This document shows positions 1-12,011 of a DNA stretch of 64,000 nt, piece by piece. The notes beneath the pieces were generated by a model. The model was given only the letters and a program-made list of their open reading frames with translations, searched no databases and was not told where the DNA came from. A program made the translations under genes and the position numbers. This DNA is from Akebia trifoliata (Eukaryota > Streptophyta > Magnoliopsida > Ranunculales > Lardizabalaceae), in assembly GCA_017979445.1 (NCBI GenBank), contig CM030714.1, positions 1,240,001 to 1,304,000 on the forward strand, in the 5' to 3' direction. Position 1 is the stretch's first letter; each line of letters opens with the position of its first letter.

Positions 1-224
1 ACTCAGAGCATTTTTTTTTATTTGACTATTTTTATCAAGTTAATGAGTTGGTGCCATTGAGATAAAGTTGTCTTTGAGGATGGTGGAGAACTTTGATGAG
101 TAGGAAAAAATTGAGAGACCCCATTTTACTAGTAATTTTAGATTTGGGTTTCTGAATTAATGAGAAAATAACCTTGTTGTTATAATGTAATATTGATTCA
201 CAATTTTTTTTTTTCTGATAAGTA

Positions 225-400
225 TGATTCACAAAATTGAAAGCCAATTCCTCAACAACAAGTTAAACAACCCACTTTTAGCATGTGATGATAAGAATGG
301 ACAAATCTCGATGGTAATTAGGACATTTAGACTTCTCCATGTAGGTAGTCATGAAGGAATGCTTTGTGAACAAGAAGTTGATGGATGGACTACCAATTTT
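225..400 (-). pseudogene. Copia reverse-transcriptase relic
   Basis: The minus strand reads as a decayed Ty1/Copia reverse transcriptase around the motif usually seen as W-[PS]-[IL]-HQLDV...HG-L-EEVYM. Here it is recognisable as SIHQLLVHKAFLHDYLHGEV with internal stops. The same relic lies in unit 3 at about 13322-13476, so it predates the tandem duplication. Confidence 0.65.
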
Positions 401-449
401 CTAACAAAACACAACTGTGGATTCCCCTCTAACTTCAGTTATGGGTGAT

Positions 450-2330
450 AAATATTCCATTTTTGAGTGGGGTCCACTTTATTATTTTTTCTCTTCACTC
501 GCCCTCCCCTCTTTCAATAATATCCATCAAATTTTATTATCTTTCCTATTTTACCCATTTTTTCGAAAATTATTTCCCTCTATGTTTACTATATTTCTAC
601 TTTTACCTCTTTAACTCCAAAGGTGATGTCCTTGCCTCTTTACCCCTTTCTTATAATAGTTCTTCAACTTTATTGTCTCTCTAATTTTATTAATTTTTTC
701 GTTTTTACCACTTTAATTTCAAAGAGGATGCCGTGCTACCATACAAGTGAATAAGTGATGGAGTGAAATTGATAGTTGATGGTGTGCAACTAGTCGATCC
801 TTAAAAATATATATACCAAAAAGAAGATAATATTTAAAAATATATATAACTACAAAAAAAATAAATAATATGTGCACCTCATTTGATCTGCAGTTTCGTA
901 GTTCATGTACCCCACCTCAGTTTTCATTTGTGAACCATATATGTGACATACCTCATGGATGTTTGGCCAAATCTTTGTGATCTACACACCAGGAATTGGC
1001 CAAATTTATAATTTCAAACGACAATTAGACTCTTAAGTATGTTTCTCCATCCTTGACTTAGAACCCCAAATTTCGAAAATTCAATGGATTTAAATTACAA
1101 TTAGGCTGAAAATTTTCAGTGCCAGTGTGTGTAAGGAATCTAATATTAGGAAACCTGGTGTTGGGTAGCTTAACCTGATCCCTGAAGTATAGGATCTGGA
1201 TTCCATTACGAGGCGGACATTTTACAACCTACGACAACACAAAAGCCAAAGAGACGATGATACTGTGGTGAGTCCAACTTTGAAGCTTGCAGCTCGTTAC
1301 AGAAGTTGAAGAAACCCACCTCCTTACATGACACGTGGTATATTGAATTTATTTTACATTTTATATTTAAAAAATTTGAAATACCACCTTACAAATTCCA
1401 CGTGTAATCTAATGAAGAGGGTTTCTTCAAAATTTTGAAACGAGCTGCTTCAAAGTTTTTTCATACTTTGGTGGTGCTTTTATAACGGTTTGGTAGATAT
1501 TTGAAGAATTTGAAACTTTGACTGAAATGGGTGACATTAGCCCTCTGCTGTGGCAACACATGTCGGTTCCTCAATCCACGGAATTTACAATTGTTTGATG
1601 CAATTATGGATAAAGCAACCTTGATAATGAGTACCCAATTAATACAACTTGAATGGGTTCTAATTTAATTAACAGAAGTATATATAAAGCATAGCTTACA
1701 CCAAATAGCCATATAAATAATAAATGTACATTATGTATACATTTCAAATGCTATTCCGATCCACTGGGTCTCCATCAAATCGAAAGATAGTTGATTAAAA
1801 TAGATCCTACAACATATTTGATATGTTTCCTTGAAGATATCACAACCGATGATTTCTTAAAACATCACGACCATTGATAGTCAGATCCACAACTCTTTAA
1901 GTTACATACATGTGTCCGATTTAAATCAATTTCATAAATTATTATTAGAAAGTGAAAATCCCCTTTAATTACATGACTCTTAACAGATGGAAGACACTAT
2001 AGGTCTCCTTGGCAATTCAATAATTTGATGATATTCTTCTAATGAAAATGCCACACTAGGATAACTTATAGGATAGGATGCCTTGGTTGATCCAAAATTT
2101 CGAAAATTTAACTTTAAATTAATTGTCCATATTCTTCTTCTAATGAAAGTTTGAAAAATTGAAATTGAAATTAAATTTCTATATATTTTTTTCCTCTCTT
2201 AATTTGAAATTTGAAACTTTTTGGTAAGCCTAACTTCGGTTTCTTAAATCATACAGTGCCGCTGATTTAGTCCATCCCACTAGCTAAAATTGTATGTAAT
2301 GTAACCCTATTTTCTACTTCTTTGTTACCA
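450..2330. other. Upstream region of STIG1 copy 1
   Basis: AT-rich, with no supported gene. It is closely matched by 7560-9090 in unit 2 and 14800-17450 in unit 3. That conservation reflects recent duplication and is not evidence of regulatory function. The run near 1671-1697 (a short TA stretch followed by AAGCATAG) is the empty site for the foldback pair at 16013-16812. Confidence 0.6.
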
Positions 2331-2338
2331 AACCTATC

Positions 2339-2436
2339 TATATAAACCTTACCATCCTACCTTCTACTCTATCCGTAAAATCTCTCTCTCTCTCTCTCTC
2401 ACACACACACCACACACACACACACACACACTCACC
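2339..2436 (+). promoter_or_regulatory. Core promoter and CT/AC leader of STIG1 copy 1
   Basis: A TATATAAA box at 2339-2346 is followed by a (TC)n(AC)n tract at about 2381-2432 that ends four bases before the ATG at 2437. Both are kept in the other two copies (TATA at 9095-9102 and 17452-17459). The microsatellite length differs between copies, and it would lie in the 5' untranslated leader. Confidence 0.6.
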
Positions 2437-2889
2437 ATGAAGTCATTAAAGATATTCATTATCTTGGCAATGTTCATGACTTTATCCATCACTCTCACTG
2501 CAACATCAATTGAAGAAGAGGATGGTGACGATGCAAAAGATAACACTTACGCCTTTCCTATGGCTGAGAGCTCACAACCATCTTCCCTCCGAGGGACAGG
2601 CCGCTTCCTCGCACAAAATAAGCCTCGTGATGTGATGACATGTGATAAACTCCCTAGAATTTGTCGTGCTACGGGCAGTGCAGGCCCTGGTTGCTGCAAG
2701 AAGAAATGTGTTAATGTGTCAACAGATCGACTAAACTGCGGAATCTGCGGTAAGAAGTGTAAGTACTCAGAGATATGTTGCAAAGGTAAATGTGTGAACC
2801 CAACATCTGATAAGAAAAATTGTGGGCGGTGCAACAACAAGTGCAAGAAGGGGAGTTCATGTGTGTATGGGATGTGTAGCTATGCTTAG
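2437..2889 (+). CDS. Stigma-specific STIG1-like protein, copy 1
   Basis: Intact 150-residue single-exon protein. Residues 1-24 form a hydrophobic signal peptide (MKSLKIFIILAMFMTLSITL...), so the product should be secreted. Residues 25-67 are an acidic, variable spacer. Residues 68-150 form the STIG1 domain (PF04885), with 16 cysteines in the family pattern C-x5-C...CCKKKC...NCG-C-KKC...CC-GKC...CG-C...C...YGMC-YA. Known family members are small apoplastic proteins, several of them from stigma and pistil secretions; tomato STIG1 acts in pollen-tube growth. The start is supported by the TATA box and CT/AC leader just upstream. Residue 107-type details aside, it differs from copy 3 by only a few substitutions, for example PGCC here against PDCC there. 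Biological role here is inferred from family only. Confidence 0.93.
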   Translation: MKSLKIFIILAMFMTLSITLTATSIEEEDGDDAKDNTYAFPMAESSQPSSLRGTGRFLAQNKPRDVMTCDKLPRICRATGSAGPGCCKKKCVNVSTDRLNCGICGKKCKYSEICCKGKCVNPTSDKKNCGRCNNKCKKGSSCVYGMCSYA

Positions 2890-2934
2890 AAATGTGGGTT
2901 TTACTGTGATTATTAAGAAACTATGGGGCTTATT

Positions 2935-3200
2935 GTGATTAGGGAGGGATGCATAATATATTAACAATAAAGGGGAGCCTTCGCCATTTGGAGGTGGGAC
3001 TCTAAAAAATGTTGTTATTTTAATGTATGTTACTTTGTATTTCATTGGTCTTCTTTTGGAGCAACTAAAATTATGTTATTTTGGAGTGATTCATAATATG
3101 TAAACAATAAAGGGGATTTATGATTAGAAATATTGCTGGGTTTGTTGTGATTAGTGTAGGACCTGGGGGACTTGTAATATGTTTAACAATAAAGGGATCA
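2935..3200 (+). repeat. Triplicated 3'-end motif with AATAAA signals, copy 1
   Basis: Three imperfect copies of a short block end in AACAATAAAGG, giving AATAAA at 2966-2971, 3106-3111 and 3188-3193. Each is preceded by an ATAATAT(A/G) stretch. The arrangement recurs after copies 2 and 3. The signals are candidate polyadenylation sites for the STIG1 transcript. Confidence 0.65.
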
Positions 3201-3381
3201 AGCCTTCATCTACTGTTGTTTATTTAATTACTCTTCATTCACAAATGAAGATTATCTGGGACCTGTTTCCTGCCTCATAGACTCATTAATATTTTTCTCT
3301 TCTTTTCTTTTTTCTTCAATGATTGATAGAATCATTAATCATTAAATAACTAAAGTCTATAACAAGTAATTAACCATTAAA

Positions 3382-3687
3382 CATACTTTTAAAACCTGGC
3401 AAGCAGACTCAACTCGACTGGATTTTGAGGTGATTGATACCCATAACTTGATGGTACCAGTTGATCAAGTCAATTCTGAAAATTGTTGATCAACTTGACC
3501 AAAATCAGTCCGAAAATTCATCTTAATTAGGATAATATATACTATTTTGTGTAGTACAAAGAACTTATTTTAAAATATTAAACATTTTTTATAAATAAAT
3601 TTTATTTGTTTCATTTGTTCCAATTCACGAGTTTCCAATTTGATTCAACTCACGGGGCAGTCAAATGTCATCCAGTTTATAACTATG
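3382..3687. mobile_element. hAT-like MITE, ancestral to the three units
   Basis: About 306 bp bounded by imperfect inverted ends: CATACTTTTAAAACCTGG on the left, and a right end that reads CATAGTTATAAACTGG on the other strand. CGACTC/CAACTC motifs lie just inside. It is present in all three units (near 10115 and 18435 in the others), so it was inserted before the duplication. The termini resemble those of the CATGG...CGAG elements at 34857 and 51705. No clear target duplication was found. Confidence 0.45.
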
Positions 3688-3689
3688 GT

Positions 3690-5930
3690 AATAATAAGCT
3701 GTCTATGCTTGGTAATGTAAATCCAAAGCTTCAATAATTAATTTTTGAATTATCATCTAGAAAGGTCGTCAACCCTTCACATTTTTATTGGAGTTTAAAA
3801 CACCTTCGATTAGGACTCCCTATTAATCAAGCCATTTTATATGTAGCAAGCAGCCTAATGTGTTTGAACGCCAATAAAAAAAGTGTCATGTAGACAAAAG
3901 CAGCACGCTTACGTAAGAATAATTATATGTAGCTAGTAGACCATCTCCTAAATAGACCACCTCATTTGTAGGAGGTAAACATTTCTCTATTTTTGTATAT
4001 GTGCCTCATAACTCAAGTGTCAACAACCCACTCTCTTGTGTTTTCCACAAAGCTGATCTTTGAAAGAACAGCCACATGGTGTCACCGTCTATCCCCGTCA
4101 GGTTTAATACATTCTATTTTAGTCTTTCTTTTATCTTCTTGAACCTACACTCTGCAGCAAATTGTACAGGCTTTCCACACAAATAGCAATGTTTTATGGG
4201 TTTCTTACATCCACCGATGTTCTTTTCCTTAGTTCCATCTGTCACCCCAACTTTTAAAATCAACTATCCAATCCATAATAAAACTCACAATCCAAAAACC
4301 CAGGGTATGAGGAAAATTTATAGTAATTCCATTGAATAAAAAAAAATCATTATACTAAGAATAAGAATAATTTAGAATGTTCATGTTGTGCATAGATAAA
4401 TTTGTGTATTCGTACTATATTACAAGTCTCATTGTACGATAGAATTAAGATTATAATAAAATATCATGTGTTCCAATCCAGCTCTACTTTTACCCACCAT
4501 GATTAATCCAAATAAAAAATGATTGACACAAGAAGTTGATTAGGTCATGAGACCCAGTAAGCTTCACATTCTTTATCAACTAAGGGTGATGTAACTATAT
4601 TAGAAATTAACACATAAATAAATAGCATGATATAATTGCAATATTCATATATTTATCTCTACTTGAAATATCAAGAGAAAATTTGATAAACATCAAATAT
4701 ACATTATTTAAGATTATCTTTTTATCATTATTTTAATATGAGCTTGCACCCATAGAGTATCACCGTCATTATATCTCATTCAGGGATCTTCCTAGAGGAT
4801 TCTAAGGGTTTCCTCTGTAATTTATCCACATTTTAGGGGTTTTCTACCCACAGAATGATGTGACCGATTTAATTGCCTTATTTCAACTATAAGAAGTATT
4901 ACTTAGCAACACAAGAAATTCAATGATCATAATATCTTTAAAATGGCTACAATTTTTTAAAGAAAAATGCATAACTTAAATTTTATCAAAATTGGGTAAT
5001 GGTCTCAAGAATGTATATAATATAAAAAATCATTTTAATTTTTAAAAATCTAATATGGTTATTTATTTATTATTATTATTTTTAAATAACCTTAATCGAA
5101 GTAGGAATGAAACTTACCTTTTGCATTCTAGGTCCTATTGAACCTTTTTTCCTTTCTTAAACTTGAGTTCCCCTCTTCTTGACTTTAAAAATATGTATTG
5201 AGAAAGAATCTAGATTTAGTAGTATTTCTTTTCTTTTTCTTTTTTCCTTTTACCTTTTTTTTTTCTCTTTTAAAAAAGACCCACATTTTTTATAAAGTTA
5301 GAAATGTAGTCATGAGTTTTATATTAGTCATAAATTAAAATAAGTATTTAATAGGATTAAGAGAACCGCTTTTTCCCATGCATTTGTGATGTTAAATAAA
5401 TACATTCTCTTATTTTTTTTCTCTTTTGAAAAAATTGCTTAGTCTACAAGGTTTTTTTAATGATATGTCACATGGCCTAATCTTACATTTAGGTGACTCT
5501 TAACCATATAAAAGAAAGAATTGCAAACTATATGTTTCTTTAATTATAAAACTTATTCATTTAATTCCATTGATCTAATGATCTAATTAGTTCTCTCTTT
5601 TGAATGATCAGGTTAATATTGCAAAAACTTAGCAATTATAAATGTAGTATCTATTATAAAATAAATTTTGATATACATCTTACCTTGATTTGAATGATTA
5701 CGGTTTTCCTATTATCCCCATCGAAGAAATAATAAAAGCTTTAATTGGGATCAAATTACCTTCACAATAACATCTATGTTTTTTATTGGGTGGGATCTAC
5801 CGAACCATACTTTTATTTATCTTTTTTTTTACCCTACGCATTCTTTTCTTCTTTTAAATCCTAACGTCCCCACTACTTAATTAAATACAGAAAACCAAAT
5901 TAATTTTCTACTTATTATTGTTTTTTTCAA
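3690..5930. other. Intergenic AT-rich DNA between STIG1 copy 1 and the Copia relic
   Basis: No coding region is supported. 3690-4760 is paralogous to 10860-12010 behind copy 2. 4760-5930 is not matched elsewhere in the window and contains only simple AT-rich and pyrimidine-rich tracts. Confidence 0.5.
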
Positions 5931-5934
5931 ATTT

Positions 5935-6668
5935 GGACGAATAGTCCACTTTCGCCAAATATTTATTTAGGATATTACACTATCCTTCTTAAATGTCTTC
6001 TTTGGCTTAAATTTGGTGAATTGAGAGCCGCCTTCCACAAAGTTAGCTTTGGTAACATGATCCTTCAACTTTCCATTATTCTTTATTTGCCTATCGATTT
6101 CTTCTATGTTGATGTGAATGATGAGATCTTTAAGGATTTTGTCTTTCTTTTTCTACCCTAAGTTTGTTTTGTACTCATTCTGACTTGGGGTAATTTTTCA
6201 ATTAAAAACCCAACAACAAACTATTCAGGTAATTTAATATCTTCACAAGTCAATTCATAAACAATTTTTTGTAACTCATTCACTTGGCTTATGATCGATT
6301 TTTCCATTTACAATAGTAAATTCTAAAAGATTCTTTTGACAACATATTTTTTGACCCCAACATTTTCAATGACATACTTCTTTTCTAAAGCATCCCACAT
6401 GTCTTTAGTAGACTCATAAATAGTAGATATCATAAAATGTGTTCACAAGGCAAGAAAAAAAAAATAATATCTACATATCCCATCTGATATGTTCTAGTTT
6501 TTCCAGATTAGGATCGATCTTTGCAAGTTTTTTCATCTTAAGTACAAATACTACGTTAAGGGTTTTGAGAAAAAACAACACTTTTTGGCTCCACCTATGG
6601 TAAAACTTTCCATTAAAAGATTCTGATTTCATTATGTCTAGTCTAAGGTATTCGGGTTTGAAGGCCAT
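5935..6668 (-). pseudogene. Copia gag (UBN2-type) relic
   Basis: The minus strand reads through a decayed Copia capsid region. The first part is open at 6668-6471 and contains FNGKFYHRWSQKVLFFLKTL. After a frame change it continues with a segment reading MWDALEKKY and VVKRILLEF, as in the UBN2 gag domain, then loses similarity near 5935 with several stops. No intact pol follows, so this is a fragment of a dead element. Confidence 0.7.
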
Positions 6669-6689
6669 GATTCATGATCTAAACAATAG

Positions 6690-7214
6690 ATAATAGAAAA
6701 AGTAATTGGTTTTAAAATTGTTGGACTAATGTATAACTCTGAATAAGAAATATGAAAATAAGAACAGTTAGAATGAACTAATTGATTTGATTGAGTGACT
6801 GAGGTACGATCAACACACATTCACTCTAATAGTTAGTTTGATCAATGGTCGAGATGAATAAAGTAAAAATGACCAACTAAATTTTAACAAAAGTGAGTCA
6901 ATCACGCACACCTACGTGAAGCTTAAATATGAGATTTACACTACCCTACACAGACACTAAGATTTTTCGACGGGTTAACCCCAATCACAATGGACTGTAT
7001 CCCCATGGTACCTTGGGCTCTATGTGCATGAGAGACCCATTCTTATTCTCACTCACATTTAAGTAATTAGGAGAGTGAGAACATTAATAAGTTGGTACAA
7101 GTCTTATATTTATCTGATGTAGGACTAAAGATTTAGAGAGTTATCTTTACAACTTAGAAGACAAAGTAAATCAAAGAATATTTGACTATTCAACAATCAC
7201 AAATAAGGAAAATG
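6690..7214. other. Retroelement-flanking DNA, no gene seen
   Basis: Lies upstream (on the minus strand) of the Copia gag relic and is probably its leader or LTR remnant. I could not define LTR ends or a primer-binding site. It ends where homology between units 2 and 3 starts. Confidence 0.35.
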
Positions 7215-9094
7215 CACTTTTAACTAAGGCTTCACCAAAAATGAAAAAACTCTACACCAACCACACTCAAGAGAAAAGAAGGTCTTGAGTTTAAATATTA
7301 CTCCCAATAAAATCTAATAAATAGTATGAATCATGAATCCTACAACACTGTGCACACCATTGTGTGAAATGATATCAATTTCAAGGTTACTCTAGCACGA
7401 CTCTAAAAATATATTAAATGTTGAGTGCCAGTGACTCATGGTGAATGTCCCATGCAAATTTTAAATATTTTAAAATAAATGAAAACGAGTGTTGATTTTT
7501 TAAGTCAATTTGAAAAAATAACTCAAAAACTCACTACTATAGCATGCGTAAGAACAGTAGATTTTAACCCCAAAGATGATGTCCTTGCCTCTTTACCCCC
7601 ATCTTATAATAGCTCTTCAACTTTATTATTTTATTTATTTTTACCACCTTAACCTCAAAGAGGATACTCGTGCCTACCGTACAAGTGAATAAGTGATAGA
7701 GTGAAATTGATAGTGGATGGTGTGCAACTAGTGGATCCTTAAAAATATATATACCAAAAATGAAGATAATATTTAAAAATATACATAACCAACAAAAAAA
7801 AATAAAAATAAAAATGTATGCACCTCATTTGATCCGCAGTTTTGTAGTTCATGTACCCCACCTCAGTTTTCATTTGTGAATCATGCCACAGACCTCATGC
7901 ATGTTTGGCCAAATCTTGGTGACTTACACACCAGGAATCGGCCAAATTTATAATTTCAAACGACAATTGGACTCTTAAGTATGTTTCTCCATCCTTGACT
8001 TAGAACCCCAAATTTCGAAAATTCAATGGATTTAAATTACAATTAGGCTGAAAATTTTCAGTGCCAGTGTGTAAGGAATCTAATATTAGGAAACTTGGTG
8101 TTGGGTAGCTTAACCTGATCCCTGAAGTATATGATCTGGATTCCATTGCGAGGCGGACATTTAACAACCTACGACAACACAAAAGCCAAAGAGACGACGA
8201 TACTGTGGTGAGTCCAACTTTGAAGCTGAGAGCTCGTTTCAGAAGTAGAAGAAACCCACCTCCTTCGAAATTTTGAAACTCCTATGGCCGTGCTTTTATA
8301 ACCGTTTTGTTGATATTTGAAGAATTTGAAACTTTGACCGAAATGGGTGACATTAACCCTCTGACGTGGTTACACATGGCGGTTCCTCAATCCACTGTAT
8401 TTACAATTGTTTCATCCAAGTAAATATGGATGAAGCACCCTTGATGATGAGTACCCAATTAATAGAACTTGAATGGGTTCTAATTCAATTAACAGAAGTA
8501 TATATAAAGCATAGGTTATACTATATAGCCATGTAAATAATAAATATACATTATGTATACATTCCAAATGCTATTCCATTGGGTCTCCATCAGATCGAAA
8601 GATGGTTGATCAAAATAGATCCCACAACGTATTTGATATGTTTCCTTGAAGATATCTCAACCAATCATTTCTTAAAGCATACCATTGATTGTCAGATCTA
8701 CAACTCTTAAAGTTACATACATGTGTCCGATTTAAATCGATTTCATAAATTATTCTTATAAAATGAAACTCCCCTTTAATTACATGACTCTAACAGATGG
8801 AAGACACCATAGGTCTCCTTGGCAATTCAGTAACTTGATAATATTCTTCTAATGAAAATGCCACACTAGGATAACTTACAGGATAGGATGCCTTGGTTGA
8901 TCCAAAATTTTAAAAATTGAACTTTATATTAAATTTCCATATTGTTTTCCCCTCTTGATTTGAAATTTGAAACTTTTTGGTAAGCCTAACATCGGTTTCT
9001 TAAGTCATACGGTGCCGCTGATTTAGTCCATCCCACTAGCTAAAATTGTATGTAATGTAACCCTATTTTCTACTTCTTTGTTACCAAACCTATC

Positions 9095-9135
9095 TATATA
9101 AACCCTACCATCCTCCCTTCAACTCCATCTGTAAA

Positions 9136-9188
<53 letters not shown>

Positions 9189-9189
9189 C
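9095..9189 (+). promoter_or_regulatory. Core promoter and CT/AC leader of STIG1 copy 2
   Basis: TATATAAA at 9095-9102, then a long (TC)n(AC)n tract at about 9137-9188 that reaches the ATG at 9190. The tract is longer and less interrupted than in copy 3. Confidence 0.55.
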
Positions 9190-9641
9190 ATGAAGTCATT
9201 AAAGATATTCATTATCTTGGCAATGTTCATGACCTTATCCATCACTCTCACTGCAACATCAATTGAAGAAGAGGATGGTGACGATGCAAAAGATAACACT
9301 TATGCCTTTCCTATGGTTGAGAGCTCACAACCATCTTCCCTCGAGGGACAGGCCGCTTCCTCGCACAAAATAAGCCTCGTGATGTGATGACATGTGATAA
9401 ACTCCCTAGAATTTGTCGTGCTACGGGCAGTGCAGGCCCTGATTGCTGCAAGAAGAAATGTGTTAATGTGTCAACAGATCGACTAAACTGCGGAATCTGC
9501 GGTAAGAAGTGTAAGTACTCAGAGATATGTTGCAAAGGTAAATGTGTGAACCCAACATCTGATAAGAAAAATTGTGGGCGGTGCAACAACAAGTGCAAGA
9601 AGGGGAGTTCATGTGTGTATGGGATGTGTAGCTATGCTTAG
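9190..9641 (+). pseudogene. STIG1-like gene, copy 2, frameshifted
   Basis: Nearly identical to copies 1 and 3, but one C is missing near 9342 (CCTCGAGG instead of CCTCCGAGG). The normal reading frame therefore runs for about 50 codons through the signal peptide and acidic spacer, then ends after 65 residues at 9387. The whole 16-cysteine domain lies out of frame downstream (open from 9384 to 9641) and shows no other lesion. The promoter, leader and 3' AATAAA triplet are intact. This suggests a very recent loss or a single-base assembly error. A protein started at the internal ATG near 9384 would lack a signal peptide and is unlikely to function as a secreted product. Confidence 0.85.
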
Positions 9642-9689
9642 AAATGTGGGTTTTATTGTGATTATTAAGAAACTATGGGGTTTATTGCG

Positions 9690-9945
9690 ATTAGGGAGGG
9701 ATGCATAATATATTAACAATAAAGGGGAGCTTTCGCCATTTGGAGGTGGGCTCTAAAAAATGTTGTTATTTTAATGTATGTACTAAGTGTTTCATTGGTC
9801 TTCATTTGGAGCAACTAAAATTATGTTTTTTTGGGAGTGATTCATAATATGTAAACAATAAAGGTGATTTATGATTTGAAATATTGTTGGGTTTGTTGTG
9901 ATTAGTGTGGGACTTGTAATATGTTTAACAATAAAGGATCAAGCC
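9690..9945 (+). repeat. Triplicated 3'-end motif with AATAAA signals, copy 2
   Basis: AATAAA at 9718-9723, 9857-9862 and 9930-9935, the same arrangement as behind copies 1 and 3. The third block is slightly shortened. Confidence 0.6.
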
Positions 9946-10260
9946 TTCATCAATTATTGTTTATTTAATTACTCTTCATTCACAAATGAAGATTATCTAG
10001 ATATGTTTCCTGCCACATAGACTCGTTAATCTTTTTTTTTTTTCTTTTCACAATGATTGATAGACTCGCCAATCATTAAATAACTAAAGTCTATAACAAG
10101 AAATTAACCATTAAACATGCTTTTAAAACCTGGCAAACAGACTGGATTTTGGGGTGATAGAGACCCATAACTTAATGGAACCAGTTGATCGAGTCAATTC
10201 TGAAAATTTTGGATCAACTTGACCAAAATCAGTCCAAAAATTCACCTTAATAAGGAGAAT

Positions 10261-10705
10261 GGGTGGCATTCGGAGGCCCTAAAATGAGCTAAATATTGTG
10301 CCAAATATTTTTTCAATGTATACGTCAGAAGTTTTGGAATGGGCTGATTTTTTTGTGAGGATGATCTTTATGATGAGGTGATCATCCTCACCAAAAACCT
10401 GCCCATTGCACTACGTCATAATGCACCAAAAAAGATTGATCTTACAATCGCAAAATGAGTCATTTTAAAAGGAGTGATTTTTTAACTGCGACAGACCTAA
10501 ACAGTTGGAAAAAACAACAGTCTTTGATAGTCGGAAAAAAGTGAGTTACAAAAATTAGACGATCCATGATTCTTCAACTTGTAACCTACGGTTAGAAGTT
10601 TCGGAATAAGCTGTTTTTTGGTGAGGATGATCTCTATGATAACCCATGTTTTGAAAAATGTTTGACACAATGTTTGACTCTCTTTAGGGCCTCCGAACGC
10701 TCCCC
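10261..10705. mobile_element. Foldback MITE, family 1, GGCATTCGG-type ends
   Basis: 445 bp. The inverted ends read GGGTGGCATTCGGAGGCCC on the left and GGGGAGCGTTCGGAGGCCC on the other strand at the right. The flanking 9-mers, AAGGAGAAT (10252-10260) and TAGGATAAT (10706-10714), match at 7 of 9, as expected for an aged Mutator-type target duplication. Units 1 and 3 have the empty site. Inside is one full hairpin built on GAGGATGATC / GATCATCCTC near 10335-10410, plus half of a second near 10590-10645. Confidence 0.8.
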
Positions 10706-10714
10706 TAGGATAAT

Positions 10715-12011
10715 ATATATTATTTTTTGGAGTACAAAGAACTTATTTCAAAATACTAAAAAAAATTTATAAATAAATTTAATTTCTTTCATTTGTTCCA
10801 ATTCACAAGTTTTCAATTTGATTCAACTCACTGGGCATGTAAATATCATACAGTCTTATAAGTATGGTAATAAGCTGTCTATACTTGGTAATGTAAAATC
10901 CAAAGCTTCAATAATTAATTTTTGAATTATCATCCAAAAAGGTCGTCAACTGTTTACATTTTTATTGGAGTTTAAAACACCTTGGACTAGGACTCCCTAT
11001 TAATCCAGCCATTTTATATGTAGCACGTAGCCTAATGTGTTTAAACGCCAATAAAAAAAAGTGACACATAGCTACACTTAATTTTTTAGTTAAATGATAT
11101 TTGTAAGCAAAAACAAAAAGAGAAGATAATAAAGCAGCACACTAATTACATAGATAATATATAAGTAGCAAGTAGACTATCTCCTAAATAGACCACCTCA
11201 CCCCCAATTGAAGTGTAGGAGGTAAACATTTCTTTGTTTCCATACATGTGCCTTGTAACACCAGGGTTGTCAACATCCAATTCTCTTGTGTTTTCCACAA
11301 AGTTGATATCTGAAAGGACTGCCACATAGTATCACCGTATATTTCCGTCAGGTTTAGTACATTCTGTTTTGATCTCTGTTTTGTCTTCCTAAACCTACAC
11401 TCTACAATGAAGTTTACAGGCTTTCCTCACAAATAGAAATGCTCTTTGAATTTCTTAAATCCACCAATGTTCTTTACCATAGTTCCATCCATCACGCCAC
11501 GAGTTTTAGAATCCGCAATCCAATTCATAATAAAACTCACAATCCAAAACTTAGGATGTGAGGAAAATTTATAGTAATTTTATTGACTAAAAAAAAAATT
11601 CATTATGCTAAGAATAATTTAGAATGTTCATGTTGTGCACAAATAAATTTATGTATCCGTCCTATTGTAGGATAGAATTAAGATTATACTAAAATATCAT
11701 ATGTTCCAATCCAGCTCCATTTTTACCCACTTTTAATCCAAATCTAAAATGATTGACATAAGAAGTCGTTTAGGTCATGAGACCTAGTAAGCTCACATTC
11801 CCTCATCAACTAAGCGTAATGCAACTATATTAGAAATAAACACATAGTTAAATAGCATGATATAATTGTAATATTTATATATTTATCACAATATGCAATA
11901 TCAACATAACATATGATAAGCATCAAATGTACACTATTTAAGATTATCTTTTTATTTTATTATTATTATTTTTTTATGAGTTCACACCCAAAAAGTTTCA
12001 CCGTCATTATT
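10715..12011. other. Downstream flank of STIG1 copy 2
   Basis: Paralogous to 3530-4760 of unit 1. No coding region is supported. It stops abruptly at the LTR starting at 12012. Confidence 0.5.

Larger units (their letters stand above)
1..4760 (+). repeat. STIG1 tandem unit 1 (left end outside window)
   Basis: First of three paralogous segments. Its flanks, gene and 3' region recur around 7215-12011 and 12585-19840. Window position 1 corresponds to about 13105 in unit 3, so the left part of this unit is outside the window. Homology with unit 2 continues to about 4760, where unit 2 breaks off at an LTR (12012). This unit lacks the later insertions seen in units 2 and 3, so it supplies the empty sites for them. 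Confidence 0.85.
7215..12011 (+). repeat. STIG1 tandem unit 2
   Basis: Paralogous to 1-4760 and 12585-19840. Compared with unit 3 it lacks the stretch equivalent to about 12905-15010 (junction near 7561), including the Copia RT relic. It carries one private insertion (10261-10705) and one frameshifted gene. It ends at the start of an LTR at 12012. Confidence 0.85.

Noticed and set aside
9384..9641. Separate 85-residue STIG1-domain protein starting at 9384
   Set aside because: It is the downstream half of the frameshifted copy 2. It has no signal peptide and no independent promoter is seen.
10261..10705. CRISPR-like or microRNA reading of the repeated hairpins
   Set aside because: The repeats are palindromic arms of transposable elements in a plant genome, not spaced direct repeats. 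A miRNA role cannot be claimed without small-RNA data.
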